Part shown: one piece after another, positions 16,766-25,312 of the stretch | Layout of the letters: each line of letters opens with the position of its first letter | How positions within the stretch are numbered: position 1 is the first letter of the stretch | Origin: Hungatella sp. UBA3402 | GTDB taxonomy: Bacteria; Bacillota; Clostridia; Lachnospirales; Lachnospiraceae | Assembly: GCA_002358555.1 (NCBI GenBank) | Contig: DEPC01000088.1 | Span: 1-45,529, forward strand | DNA length: 45,529 nt | Reading direction: 5' to 3' | Notes under the pieces: model-generated | The model's database searches: none | What the model saw: the letters and a program-made list of their open reading frames with translations, nothing else | What the model was told of the DNA's origin: nothing | Made by a program: the position numbers and the translations under genes

Positions 16766-18069
16766 AACTTCTGCGAAAACGCCTGACTGCACTTTATACC
16801 ATCACCACAGGAACAATCCTCCTTCTTGTCATAATTGCAATCCTTATTTTTTCTGTCCGTAACACACAAAATGCCCAGTTAGAGCAGTTTCTTGTCATCT
16901 GGAATTCTTTAAGCTCCAGGTTTCAATCTGCTAATGCATTTTCTCACAGCTTCCTCTCACAGACAGAATCTGACTATCATATGGTGATTCATATCCGAGA
17001 AAATGGAGTTCCATTTCTCTATCAAGGTTCCTGGAATCCAGATACCAAGCGAAATGTCCTAATCAGCCGTACCAGGATTTTGGCAGAAGAAGAAGGGGTT
17101 TTTATGGACCAAGCACCTGTATCTTCTACTATCAATATCTCATCCTTAATGACAATAAGGGGAGATTACAATGACACCTACTATGCTATGGTTCTGGCAC
17201 TTCCTTCCAAAAGTGGGGTAAGGAGTCTCTGTGTCATTTCCTATATTCCTCCAGTCAGGGAATCTCTTAAAGAAATGTTTTGGTATTTATGTCTTTTGTC
17301 TGTATCAGGGATTGGCTGTCTGTCTCTTATCAGTTGGAAGTTTGTGGGTTGGTCTTTAAAACCAGTGGAGGAGAGTCGAAAGCAGCAAGCCCAATTCATC
17401 GCAGCAGCCTCCCATGAACTGCGTTCGCCGCTTGCGGTTCTTAGATCCGCTGTAACTACTGTGATATCTTCTCCTCAACAAAAGGATATCTTACTCCCTC
17501 TTATGAACCATGAATGTGTTCGTATGTCTCGTTTAATTGATGATATGCTGCTTTTGGCCTCTGCAGATGCAAAGACTTGGAGTCTTCACATAGAGGAAGT
17601 GGATATGGATACTTTTTTAATCAATCTATTTGAAACCTTTCAGCCTGCTTGCAGAGAAAAAAATATTTTCTTTCATCTGGAGCTTCCCGACAATCCGCTT
17701 CCAAAAATCTGGGCTGACCAGGAACGAATCCAGCAGCTTCTTATGGTACTTCTTGATAATGCCAAATATTATACTCCTTCTGGCAAATCTATCTATTTAT
17801 GTGCCAAAGTCCAGGAAAAAAAGCATATCTTAACTCTTGAAGTAATTGATGAGGGATGTGGGATTCCTCCTGAAAGCAGACCTTATATCTTTGACCGTTT
17901 TTATCAGGCTGATTCTGCCCGAAGCGACAAACAGCATTTTGGATTAGGACTTAGTATTGCAAAGGAGTTGGCAGAACTCCATCATGGGTCTGTCAATGTA
18001 TTTGATGGCAGAGATGGGGGAAGCTGTTTTAAGGTTACTCTCCCAACCTCTCCCTACAGATATCAATGA
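16762..18069 (+). CDS. Sensor histidine kinase partnered with the OmpR-type regulator
   Basis: This 435-aa membrane kinase has a first helix at about residues 12-32, an extracellular sensor of about 135 residues and a second helix at about 173-193. The HisKA dimerisation domain carries the phospho-acceptor H218 (ASHELRSPLAVLRSA). The ATP-binding domain shows N333 (LLDNAKYYTPSG), DEGCGIPPE at 363-371, IFDRFYQAD at 376-384 and HFGLGLSIAKELAELHHG at 392-409. It is translationally coupled to the regulator. The 3' end overlaps the convergent argH gene by 35 bp. The signal is unknown; the neighbouring lipoprotein or its ligand is a natural candidate. Confidence 0.93.
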   Translation: MKLLRKRLTALYTITTGTILLLVIIAILIFSVRNTQNAQLEQFLVIWNSLSSRFQSANAFSHSFLSQTESDYHMVIHIRENGVPFLYQGSWNPDTKRNVLISRTRILAEEEGVFMDQAPVSSTINISSLMTIRGDYNDTYYAMVLALPSKSGVRSLCVISYIPPVRESLKEMFWYLCLLSVSGIGCLSLISWKFVGWSLKPVEESRKQQAQFIAAASHELRSPLAVLRSAVTTVISSPQQKDILLPLMNHECVRMSRLIDDMLLLASADAKTWSLHIEEVDMDTFLINLFETFQPACREKNIFFHLELPDNPLPKIWADQERIQQLLMVLLDNAKYYTPSGKSIYLCAKVQEKKHILTLEVIDEGCGIPPESRPYIFDRFYQADSARSDKQHFGLGLSIAKELAELHHGSVNVFDGRDGGSCFKVTLPTSPYRYQ

Positions 18070-19408
18070 CCTTCTCCATAGCTGCCCTTCCTGGTCCGCC
18101 AAGGGTAATCCTTTTTTCCACACAGGTTTTCATGCTGATACATTCATAGATATCTTCTTCAAATACTGGGCTGATTGCCTGAAACTCCTCCAATGTCATA
18201 TCGTCCAATGCAATATCCCTCTCAATACAATAAAGCACCAACTGGCCCACAATTCCATGGGCATCTCGGAAAGGAACTCCATGGTTTACCAGATAATCCG
18301 CTGCATCTGTGGCGTTGGTAAACCCTTTTTTTGCACTATCCTCCATCACATCATTTCGGAAAGTCATAGTGGCAATCATACCTGTAAACAATGCCAGACA
18401 TCCCTTCACAGTATCAATGGCATCAAAAGTCAGCTCCTTATCCTCCTGCATATCCTTATCATAAGCCAGAGGTATCCCTTTCATTGTAGTGAGCATAGAT
18501 ACTAGTGCCCCATAGACACGCCCAGTTTTTCCTCTCACCAGCTCCGCAATATCTGGATTCTTTTTCTGAGGCATAATGCTGCTTCCAGTGCTGTAGGCAT
18601 CATCCAACTCTACAAACCGATATTCATTGCTGTTCCAGATAATAATTTCCTCGCTGAATCGGCTTAAATGCATGGCAATCAGAGACAATGCACTTAAAAG
18701 CTCAATCACATAATCTCTGTCAGACACCGAATCCATACTGTTGAGGGTAGGTCCATAAAATCCCAGAAATTTTGAGGTATATTCTCTGTCTAAAGGATAG
18801 GTAGTCCCTGCCAATGCTCCAGACCCCAAAGGGCAATAATTCATCCTCTTTCGGATATCATAGAGTCTTGTTCTATCCCTGTAAAACATCTCAAAATACG
18901 CTCCCATATGATGAGCCAAAGTCACTGGCTGAGCTTTTTGAAGATGGGTAAATCCAGGCATAAAGGTGTCCAGATGTTTTTCCATAATCGTTAGAAGCTC
19001 CTCCAAAAGTCCCTTGACTAACCTGTCGATTTCTTCAATCTCGTCTCTACAATACAGCTTCATATCCAAAGCCACCTGGTCATTGCGGCTGCGTCCTGTA
19101 TGGAGCCGTTTTCCAGGTTCACCAACTCGTTCTATTAAAGTGGCCTCCACAAAGGAATGGATATCTTCATGCTCCTTAGTAAAAACTAAATCTCCAGATT
19201 CTAAATCTTTTAAAATTCCTTTTAATCCCCCCAGAATCGTCTCCTTGTCTTCCTCAGATACAATCCCTTGCCTAGCCAACATAGTTATATGGGCCATGCT
19301 CCCCTCAATATCTTGACGATATAATTTTTGGTCAAATGACAAGGATTCATTAAAATTGTGAACTAACTGATTTTCTTCCTTTGTAAAACGTCCGCCCCAA
19401 AGCTTCAT
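18035..19408 (-). CDS. argH: Argininosuccinate lyase
   Basis: This 457-aa cytoplasmic enzyme splits argininosuccinate into arginine and fumarate, the last step of arginine synthesis. It starts MKLWGGRFTKEE, the hallmark of the family. HTGRSRNDQVALDMKLY holds the substrate site, TPGFTHLQ-type GFTHLQKAQPVTLAHH the next conserved block, and GSSIMPQKKNPD is the fumarase/aspartase superfamily signature with the catalytic serine loop. The length is normal. The ATG at 19408 has GAGG 9 nt upstream; a 43-residue upstream extension is not part of the family. It lies 29 nt after the YfhO-like gene, and no argG is seen nearby. Confidence 0.97.
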   Translation of the reverse strand: MKLWGGRFTKEENQLVHNFNESLSFDQKLYRQDIEGSMAHITMLARQGIVSEEDKETILGGLKGILKDLESGDLVFTKEHEDIHSFVEATLIERVGEPGKRLHTGRSRNDQVALDMKLYCRDEIEEIDRLVKGLLEELLTIMEKHLDTFMPGFTHLQKAQPVTLAHHMGAYFEMFYRDRTRLYDIRKRMNYCPLGSGALAGTTYPLDREYTSKFLGFYGPTLNSMDSVSDRDYVIELLSALSLIAMHLSRFSEEIIIWNSNEYRFVELDDAYSTGSSIMPQKKNPDIAELVRGKTGRVYGALVSMLTTMKGIPLAYDKDMQEDKELTFDAIDTVKGCLALFTGMIATMTFRNDVMEDSAKKGFTNATDAADYLVNHGVPFRDAHGIVGQLVLYCIERDIALDDMTLEEFQAISPVFEEDIYECISMKTCVEKRITLGGPGRAAMEKVIDICRERLGE

Positions 19409-19437
19409 GTTGATTTTCCTCTCTTGTTCTATTCTTA

Positions 19438-22359
19438 TTAAAGTTTTTCTATCTCTGTCAGCAACTTTTCTAACTCTTGTTTTCGTTTTAATTCTCGCTC
19501 TTCCCGATGGGTTATCCAAAATATTCCATACAAACATAGAATACTAAGAAGAGTAATTCCGGCCCCTAATCTCAATCCCTCTGGTTCATAGGAGAAAGAT
19601 ATCGTATGGCTCCCTTCTGGAATCTCCACACTGAGAAATGTGTCAAAAATCTTTCTGGACTCCTGCTGTATGCCATCTACTTTTACAGTCCAGCCTTTAT
19701 CATAAGGAATACTGGTAAATAACATTCCTTCCTGGTCTGCCCAGATATCTCCTTCCAACTTGGTATCTTTCCATCTTGTAACTTTAAGAGGACATCGCCC
19801 CAAAATCCCCACGGTGGTCAGCAAGCCTTCATTGGAAAACCGATATACTTTGGCATTTAATCCCTCATTGTTCTCCTCATTGGTAATAGTAATCTCTGTA
19901 CCTGCCTGACAGATTCCCAGTTCTAACAAAAATCCACGATTTACATTTTTAAAAGTCTCTATCTCTTCGCCGATGCTTACTTTTACCTCTTTTACCTTTT
20001 TATTGGAAATATAGACATAATAATCCCCGTCTACAATTGGAGTAAATCGAAAATTGCCTCCATAATTCTCTCCTTCTGCCTCCAACAGCACCCTCTGAGC
20101 ACCAATCGCATCGCATAATTGGTTCTGAACCTCTACTGGATTTCCTAAATCCCTTTGCCAGTCTCTTTCTAAATCAGAAGATACCAAAAATCCTACAGGC
20201 AAAGTTGCTTTGCGGCGATAGAGAAACGTATCTTCACTCTGTCCCATAAATTCTAATAAGTCATTCTCATCTTGAGGGGACGAATATAGTCCATATCTTA
20301 CAGAAAATAAGGAATCTACCAAAGGGGTACTTCCAGTGATACTGTAGGCATTGGTATTGCCCTCGCATCCCAAAGCTTTGAAAAAATCTGTCAAACTGGC
20401 ATTGGCTGTAGAAGAAAAGAGGGAAACTGATGGAAAATTCATCCATGCTCCATCATTTTTCGTCTTCCTAGTTACTTTTTCTATCCGATAAAAGGTTCTA
20501 GGAGAAATCAAAGAATCTATCAGTAACTTTACATCCTCGTTATCCTTGATATAGCTGGTTCTGCTTGTGGTGGTTACACTGGTTACTGTGGTATTCAATG
20601 CAGATTCTATAGAAACTAATCCCAATGCAAGAGCCATAATCATTCCATAACTGGCCAGCTTCTTTTTATATAAATACAAAAGTCCCCCATAAAAAGCAAG
20701 AAATACAATCGCTATATAAAAAGTGTAAAACTCAAAATCTTTTTCCTCTACCAGTTTTTCTGCCAAAAGTACAAAGATAATCGCCCCCCAAAAGGCAGTC
20801 ACCACTTGTCTCCATGGGATTCTGTCTAGATTGCTGTATGCTCTATAACAGATTACTAGCATCAAAAAGATGTAGATAAAAGACTGTCTGCAGGGAAGGC
20901 TGTTTGGAAAATGGAAACCATGCCAGATAAAATTCAGGATATTTACAGAAAAACTTGCAAAAAACAATAACAAAAGTCCACAATATACAACCTTCTCCTT
21001 TAGCTGAATCTGTGTGCATCCCAGATACAGCAGGAAAAATATCAGTACTGTTACCCCACAGTAAAGATTCGGCCAGTGGTCCAGACCGATTTCGGTCTCT
21101 ACATTCCCGATATGCCTTGCAAACATATCAAAAATGGAGAAATACGAGCTGACAGTCTTGGGAAAATCTGTATCTGCTGAGGCGGTCATCTGAAGTGCAT
21201 AAATTTCTGGAATCAACACAACAGCCGCCAATCCCCCTGCTAACAACGAGTAAATAGTAAACTGCCTGATATGAATTCCATAATCTGCTAATCTCTTTCC
21301 CTGTCCTGTTCCCATAATAAGAAGAACTCCAAAATAAATCACCATAAACAGGCAGGTCATGATAGAAATATAATAATTAGAAAGAATACTCACTCCCAGG
21401 GTTATGCAATAGAGCATACCCTCCTGCTTTTTGACCAGCTGCTCCAACCCTAACATAATCAGAGGAAACAACAAAATGCAGTCCAACCACATAATATTCC
21501 AGCTATAAGCAGCCATATACCCTGATAAGGCATAAAAGATTCCAAAGAATCCTATACCAAAATCATCTCTGCCAAAATGTTTTTTCAGATAGAAGGCAAA
21601 TGTCAGACCAGCCAAACCAATTTTTAAAACAATCCCATAGGTCATAAATTCAATGACCAGCTCTTTCGGACAAAAATACAGAAGCCAGTTTACAGGGCTG
21701 GCAAGATAATATGCGTATAACGCAGAGAAATTGACCCCCATACCAATATTCCAGCTATAAAACAAACTTCCTTCCTCATTGAGTTTATACTGAAATTCCG
21801 AGAAAAATGGAGCATATTGATGGTACATATCTGTCCTTAAAAAACTTTGTTCTCCAAATGGAAATATCCCTCTCTGAATAAAAATGATAATCATGACCAG
21901 AATCGGAATACAAAAAGCAGCCCATAGTCCATCTGAAGGTTTAAAAAATCCCTCTATAGAAATGATTGGCTTCCAGGACCAGAGCTCTTTTGATTTCCTT
22001 TTTCGACTCCTTCCATGCCCCTGCATGGTCCCTCTTTCTGATGGACGGTGATGAGAAGACTCTTCTTCTAAAATCTCTTGGACTATCGCTGTGTCTTTAG
22101 AAACTCCTTGGGATTCTTGAGATGCTTCTTCTAGCATTTCTTGAACTAATTCTATGTCTTTTTCAGCTTCTTGAACTTCTTTTACTTTTTCTGTGGTTTC
22201 CTGAGTCAATTCTACTTGTTCTAAAATTTTCTGGTCTGTCTCTGCTTCTACTTCTTTGTGTTCTTCTAAAGATACCTCGCCTTCCTCTTTCATGGATTCC
22301 TGAATAGTATCTTTTTCTATATCCTCTGAGTCTGTTAAATCTATAGAATCATTTTGCAT
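19438..22359 (-). CDS. YfhO-family polytopic membrane protein with acidic N-terminal tail
   Basis: This 973-aa membrane protein is of the YfhO type, thought to act with a GtrA flippase and a CsbB-type transferase to glycosylate lipoteichoic acid or other surface polymers on the outer face. After the first helix (LWAAFCIPILVMIIIFIQRG) comes the conserved FLRTDMYHQYAPFFSEFQYK, then GMGVNFSALYAYYLASPVNW and FYALSGYMAAYSWNIMWLD, then many helices to about residue 600. A large extracellular C-terminal domain and one final helix (ITLLSILCLYGIFWI) follow. The first 110 residues are an unusual acidic, repetitive tail with recurring VQEMLEE/VQEILEE. Its start lies 5 nt after the GtrA stop. Confidence 0.85.
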   Translation of the reverse strand: MQNDSIDLTDSEDIEKDTIQESMKEEGEVSLEEHKEVEAETDQKILEQVELTQETTEKVKEVQEAEKDIELVQEMLEEASQESQGVSKDTAIVQEILEEESSHHRPSERGTMQGHGRSRKRKSKELWSWKPIISIEGFFKPSDGLWAAFCIPILVMIIIFIQRGIFPFGEQSFLRTDMYHQYAPFFSEFQYKLNEEGSLFYSWNIGMGVNFSALYAYYLASPVNWLLYFCPKELVIEFMTYGIVLKIGLAGLTFAFYLKKHFGRDDFGIGFFGIFYALSGYMAAYSWNIMWLDCILLFPLIMLGLEQLVKKQEGMLYCITLGVSILSNYYISIMTCLFMVIYFGVLLIMGTGQGKRLADYGIHIRQFTIYSLLAGGLAAVVLIPEIYALQMTASADTDFPKTVSSYFSIFDMFARHIGNVETEIGLDHWPNLYCGVTVLIFFLLYLGCTQIQLKEKVVYCGLLLLFFASFSVNILNFIWHGFHFPNSLPCRQSFIYIFLMLVICYRAYSNLDRIPWRQVVTAFWGAIIFVLLAEKLVEEKDFEFYTFYIAIVFLAFYGGLLYLYKKKLASYGMIMALALGLVSIESALNTTVTSVTTTSRTSYIKDNEDVKLLIDSLISPRTFYRIEKVTRKTKNDGAWMNFPSVSLFSSTANASLTDFFKALGCEGNTNAYSITGSTPLVDSLFSVRYGLYSSPQDENDLLEFMGQSEDTFLYRRKATLPVGFLVSSDLERDWQRDLGNPVEVQNQLCDAIGAQRVLLEAEGENYGGNFRFTPIVDGDYYVYISNKKVKEVKVSIGEEIETFKNVNRGFLLELGICQAGTEITITNEENNEGLNAKVYRFSNEGLLTTVGILGRCPLKVTRWKDTKLEGDIWADQEGMLFTSIPYDKGWTVKVDGIQQESRKIFDTFLSVEIPEGSHTISFSYEPEGLRLGAGITLLSILCLYGIFWITHREERELKRKQELEKLLTEIEKL

Positions 22360-22364
22360 AGTTT

Positions 22365-22808
22365 TTATTTTCCTTCCTTTGGACTGACTGCCTTTTTTCT
22401 GGACTTTTTAAAAATAAACAGCTTACTCAGAATATAATTCAGTACCAGAGAAATCGCTGACACCACCAGCTTTCCAAAGAACTCATTCCAGTGCAATCCC
22501 CCCACCATAACAACCATTCCAGCCATGGTAAAAACTCCTGTTGCTGCACGACAAGCTACAAAGAAGGTGAATTCTTTCCAGAGAAATTTTAACCTCATAT
22601 TAAAACTCTGAAATACAAAAAATTTATTTGTTATAAATGCAAACAGTACTGCTGCCATCCAACTTAGAGCTGTGGAAACTTGATATTCTGCTCCCATAGC
22701 CCAAAAAATGGTATAACAAACCCAGTCCACGGCTGTAGTTAAAACTCCAAAAATAAGATAGGAAATACTTTCCCTGTTGCATAATTTGTTCCATATCTGA
22801 GAAATCAT
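22365..22808 (-). CDS. GtrA-family membrane protein (lipid-linked sugar flippase type)
   Basis: This 147-aa protein has four predicted helices in the GtrA pattern: YLIFGVLTTAVDWVCYTIFW (17-36), VSTALSWMAAVLFAFITNKFFVF, FFVACRAATGVFTMAGMVVM and LVVSAISLVLNYILSKLFIF. GtrA proteins are thought to move polyprenyl-phosphate-linked glucose or related sugars across the membrane for glycosylation of surface polymers. The basic tail KKSRKKAV is usual. The ATG has AGGAG 8 nt upstream. It directly precedes the YfhO-type gene, which is the expected partner. The usual third member, a CsbB-type GT2, is not adjacent. Confidence 0.88.
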   Translation of the reverse strand: MISQIWNKLCNRESISYLIFGVLTTAVDWVCYTIFWAMGAEYQVSTALSWMAAVLFAFITNKFFVFQSFNMRLKFLWKEFTFFVACRAATGVFTMAGMVVMVGGLHWNEFFGKLVVSAISLVLNYILSKLFIFKKSRKKAVSPKEGK

Positions 22809-22886
22809 AATTTTTTCTCCTGTATGATTGCATTTATAAAACTATAGAAACTCTGCCTACTATAATAACTGTGAAAAAATATAAAG

Positions 22887-23909
22887 TCAAGGCAAATCAA
22901 TCATACTAACCATGCAGTTTAGGAAAGTTATCGCTCCGGCTGAAAGCAGACCCAATAATAAAATCATAGCTGGAAGAACAAGCTGCCAAAAGATATTTTT
23001 TGTTTTCTTTTTCTTATCCATATCTAATCTGACAGAATATAAGTCGATTTCCTTTTCCCTCTTTCCATCATAAATCATAGCTCCAATACAGGAAATCCAA
23101 TCGGCTGTTTTCTCTTGGTCTGGCATTAAAATCTTTCCATCCAATTCAAGAGGCAAGGCATTTAAACCTACATTTTCAATATCTTCTACACATATCTCAA
23201 ACTCTTTTTCTGAACAACCTACATAATAGACCTCTGTAACGGGAAGTTCTCCTTTCCCCGTATAAAATCGGAGAATACCAGAGATAGTTTCCATAACCTC
23301 TGCTGAGAAATTCAAAGTTCCTGGTTGACAAAGAAGACAGCTTCTCTCGGAATATAGATGCCTGCCATTCTGACATAAGAAGCTAGTGATAGCTCCTTCT
23401 TCTAAAAAAAGGTAGATTGCTGTACTGTTCCAATAGCTATTCAATTGTCTTAACACTTTTAAATATCCTTCTATAGGAACTGTTATGCTGTCAATAGAAA
23501 TATCCGCCTCTTGACAAGTTTCTATAAATCTTTCCAAAACTGATTTATTCACACTTCCTGCACAAATATCAAGTCCCACTTTTTTGTCTTGGTAAATAAC
23601 TGTATAATCTGCAACCTCATCATAAATCGTATCTTTTATCGCTTCCTCTGCCATTTGTATCATCTGTCGTCCTCTTGTATATGGAAGCTGAAGGATTCTC
23701 GCAGAACATAAGCTGGTCGGCAAAACCAGGCAGATTGGGTCAATTTTTCGTTCTTCTTCCAACTCTTCCAATGCCCTCTGCCATTTGTGAAAGGAATTTT
23801 CCTGACTTACAGGAATCCTCTTAACCCATGAAAGATTGGGAAACCTTCCTTCTCTGCCACCTGCAGCCAGTATGCAGTCTTTTTGAAATACTACCACTGT
23901 CTTGCTCAT
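22887..23909 (-). CDS. Orphan GspL/PilM-like actin-fold protein with C-terminal membrane helix
   Basis: This 340-aa protein resembles the cytoplasmic ASKHA domain of GspL/PilM, inner-membrane assembly proteins of type II secretion and type IV pili. The N-terminal fold shows VVVFQKDCILAAGG, then CLVLPTSLCSARILQLPY and the helix MIQMAEEAIKDTIYDEVADY, where PilM/GspL have LP...Q...FE/D. SVNKSVLERFIETCQEADIS and a second half with VYYVGCSEKEFEICVED follow. A basic stretch and a single helix (QLVLPAMILLLGLLSAGAIT) close it, ending ten residues outside. The PilN/GspM-like periplasmic part is missing. No pilus or secretion gene is nearby. It lies 38 nt after a GHKL kinase. The assignment rests on fold-level resemblance. 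Confidence 0.5.
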   Translation of the reverse strand: MSKTVVVFQKDCILAAGGREGRFPNLSWVKRIPVSQENSFHKWQRALEELEEERKIDPICLVLPTSLCSARILQLPYTRGRQMIQMAEEAIKDTIYDEVADYTVIYQDKKVGLDICAGSVNKSVLERFIETCQEADISIDSITVPIEGYLKVLRQLNSYWNSTAIYLFLEEGAITSFLCQNGRHLYSERSCLLCQPGTLNFSAEVMETISGILRFYTGKGELPVTEVYYVGCSEKEFEICVEDIENVGLNALPLELDGKILMPDQEKTADWISCIGAMIYDGKREKEIDLYSVRLDMDKKKKTKNIFWQLVLPAMILLLGLLSAGAITFLNCMVSMIDLP

Positions 23910-23947
23910 ATTCTGCTCCTTTCTAACCTATAGCCTTAATCCTTTTC

Positions 23948-25282
23948 CTATTTTCTGTCTGTTTTAAGATTCAATAGGACTCTGGTAATAAACACTCCAT
24001 CTTTGGTTGCAAAATCCGTCTCTCCATCATAGCGGGAGGCTGTTTTCATAATACTGAAAACACCAAGACTGCTACCTTTATCTTTCTTTGGCAATCTCCC
24101 TTGAAATGGTATATCCATTCCACAGGTATTCTGGCATTGAATCACAATCTTATGATATTTCTGTGTAATCGAAATACTAATCTTCTTATCAAGAGCACCA
24201 GAACGAATACAGCCATGAATTGCATTTTCAAAAATATTGGCAAGAATAGCTACCAAGTCGATATCTCGGACAGCCAGATTTTCTTCCACGGTTGCTTGTA
24301 TGGATACCTTGATATTCTCATTGCCCGCATAGCCTGCATAGGCAGATAAAATTCCATTTACTGCCTTATTTTTGCAGATATGTTCGGTTCTGGAATTTTC
24401 TATTTCTTCTCCATATTGCTTTAAATAGGCTAACAGCTTGTCCTTGTCTTCATCTTTGACATATTCTCGTATCAAAAGACAGTGATGATGCATATCATGG
24501 CGAAGTCTTGCTGCTTCCTTTTCTTCCATTCTTGCATTCTCTAACTGACGGCATAAGAGCTGTTCATTCATCTCCAGCAGTTGCTTCTCAGCCTTGTAAC
24601 AATTCTCTTTTCCTAGATGGATATAGAGATGAAAGATAAGATACTGGATAAGACCTACCAAAAGCATAATCAGAAAAATTCGTATCATATTGAGGACGGA
24701 AAAATTTCGTTCATTTGGCCAGTAAGCTACAAATGCTGCCATAATAAAGGACATCACCAAAGTGATGCCACTGAATAAATCCATTTCTTCCCGAAGAAAA
24801 TCCACATTTTCAAAAAAACATCTGCGAAACTTTTTCCTGAAAAAATATAAGACAATCACAATGAATAGGATACGTATTACAATATCTGCCCATAAATTTC
24901 CTTCAAACAACCATCTAGACAAATCAATTCCCAAGACTACGCAAAGATAAAGCAGATAAAATCCAAGAGATATTTTATATAAAGATAAATAAATTCCTTC
25001 TCCACTTATAATACTGCAAAAAATTCCAAGAACAGGGAGAGAAAGCAAACCTGCAAACCGTATATAGCTTTCCCAGTCAAGGAAATACCAGATACTGAAA
25101 GTGATAATGGTCAACAATCCAAAACCTGCATAATACAGGAATGCTTTTTTCATAGAAACCCTGGGGCGGTCCAGCATCAGAAAAACAGTCATAATTGTTC
25201 CTGCCCCAATGGTGTTCCGAAGAAATGCAATCCAGAAATTTCCACCTAACATATTCCACCTTTTTTCACTGTTTTTCGTCAT
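23948..25282 (-). CDS. GHKL-domain sensor kinase (AgrC-like), second of a tandem pair
   Basis: This 444-aa kinase has about six N-terminal helices (residues about 15-220) as the likely signal-sensing part. A coiled-coil linker (KQLLEMNEQLLCRQLENARM) leads to the phospho-acceptor H262 in RLRHDMHHH. The GHKL ATPase domain has N353 (VAILANIFENAIHG) and a G-rich loop near GSSLGVFSIMKTASRYDG. The ATG at 25282 has a poor ribosome site. An ATG at 25252 (MLGGNFWIAF), with AAGG 6 nt upstream, is an alternative start that keeps all helices. It is 22 nt after a second GHKL kinase gene. Both probably feed the LytTR regulator upstream. Confidence 0.87.
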   Translation of the reverse strand: MTKNSEKRWNMLGGNFWIAFLRNTIGAGTIMTVFLMLDRPRVSMKKAFLYYAGFGLLTIITFSIWYFLDWESYIRFAGLLSLPVLGIFCSIISGEGIYLSLYKISLGFYLLYLCVVLGIDLSRWLFEGNLWADIVIRILFIVIVLYFFRKKFRRCFFENVDFLREEMDLFSGITLVMSFIMAAFVAYWPNERNFSVLNMIRIFLIMLLVGLIQYLIFHLYIHLGKENCYKAEKQLLEMNEQLLCRQLENARMEEKEAARLRHDMHHHCLLIREYVKDEDKDKLLAYLKQYGEEIENSRTEHICKNKAVNGILSAYAGYAGNENIKVSIQATVEENLAVRDIDLVAILANIFENAIHGCIRSGALDKKISISITQKYHKIVIQCQNTCGMDIPFQGRLPKKDKGSSLGVFSIMKTASRYDGETDFATKDGVFITRVLLNLKTDRK

Positions 25283-25287
25283 TATAA

Positions 25288-25312
25288 CAAAAAAAGCCTC
25301 TTTTTCAGCGGC
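25288..25312 (-). terminator. Possible terminator between the two GHKL kinase genes
   Basis: Reading leftwards, a GCC-x-CT/AG-x-GGC hairpin (25312-25296, one internal mismatch) is followed by seven T (25295-25289). It overlaps the end of the upstream kinase gene. It may reduce transcription into the second kinase gene. Confidence 0.4.
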
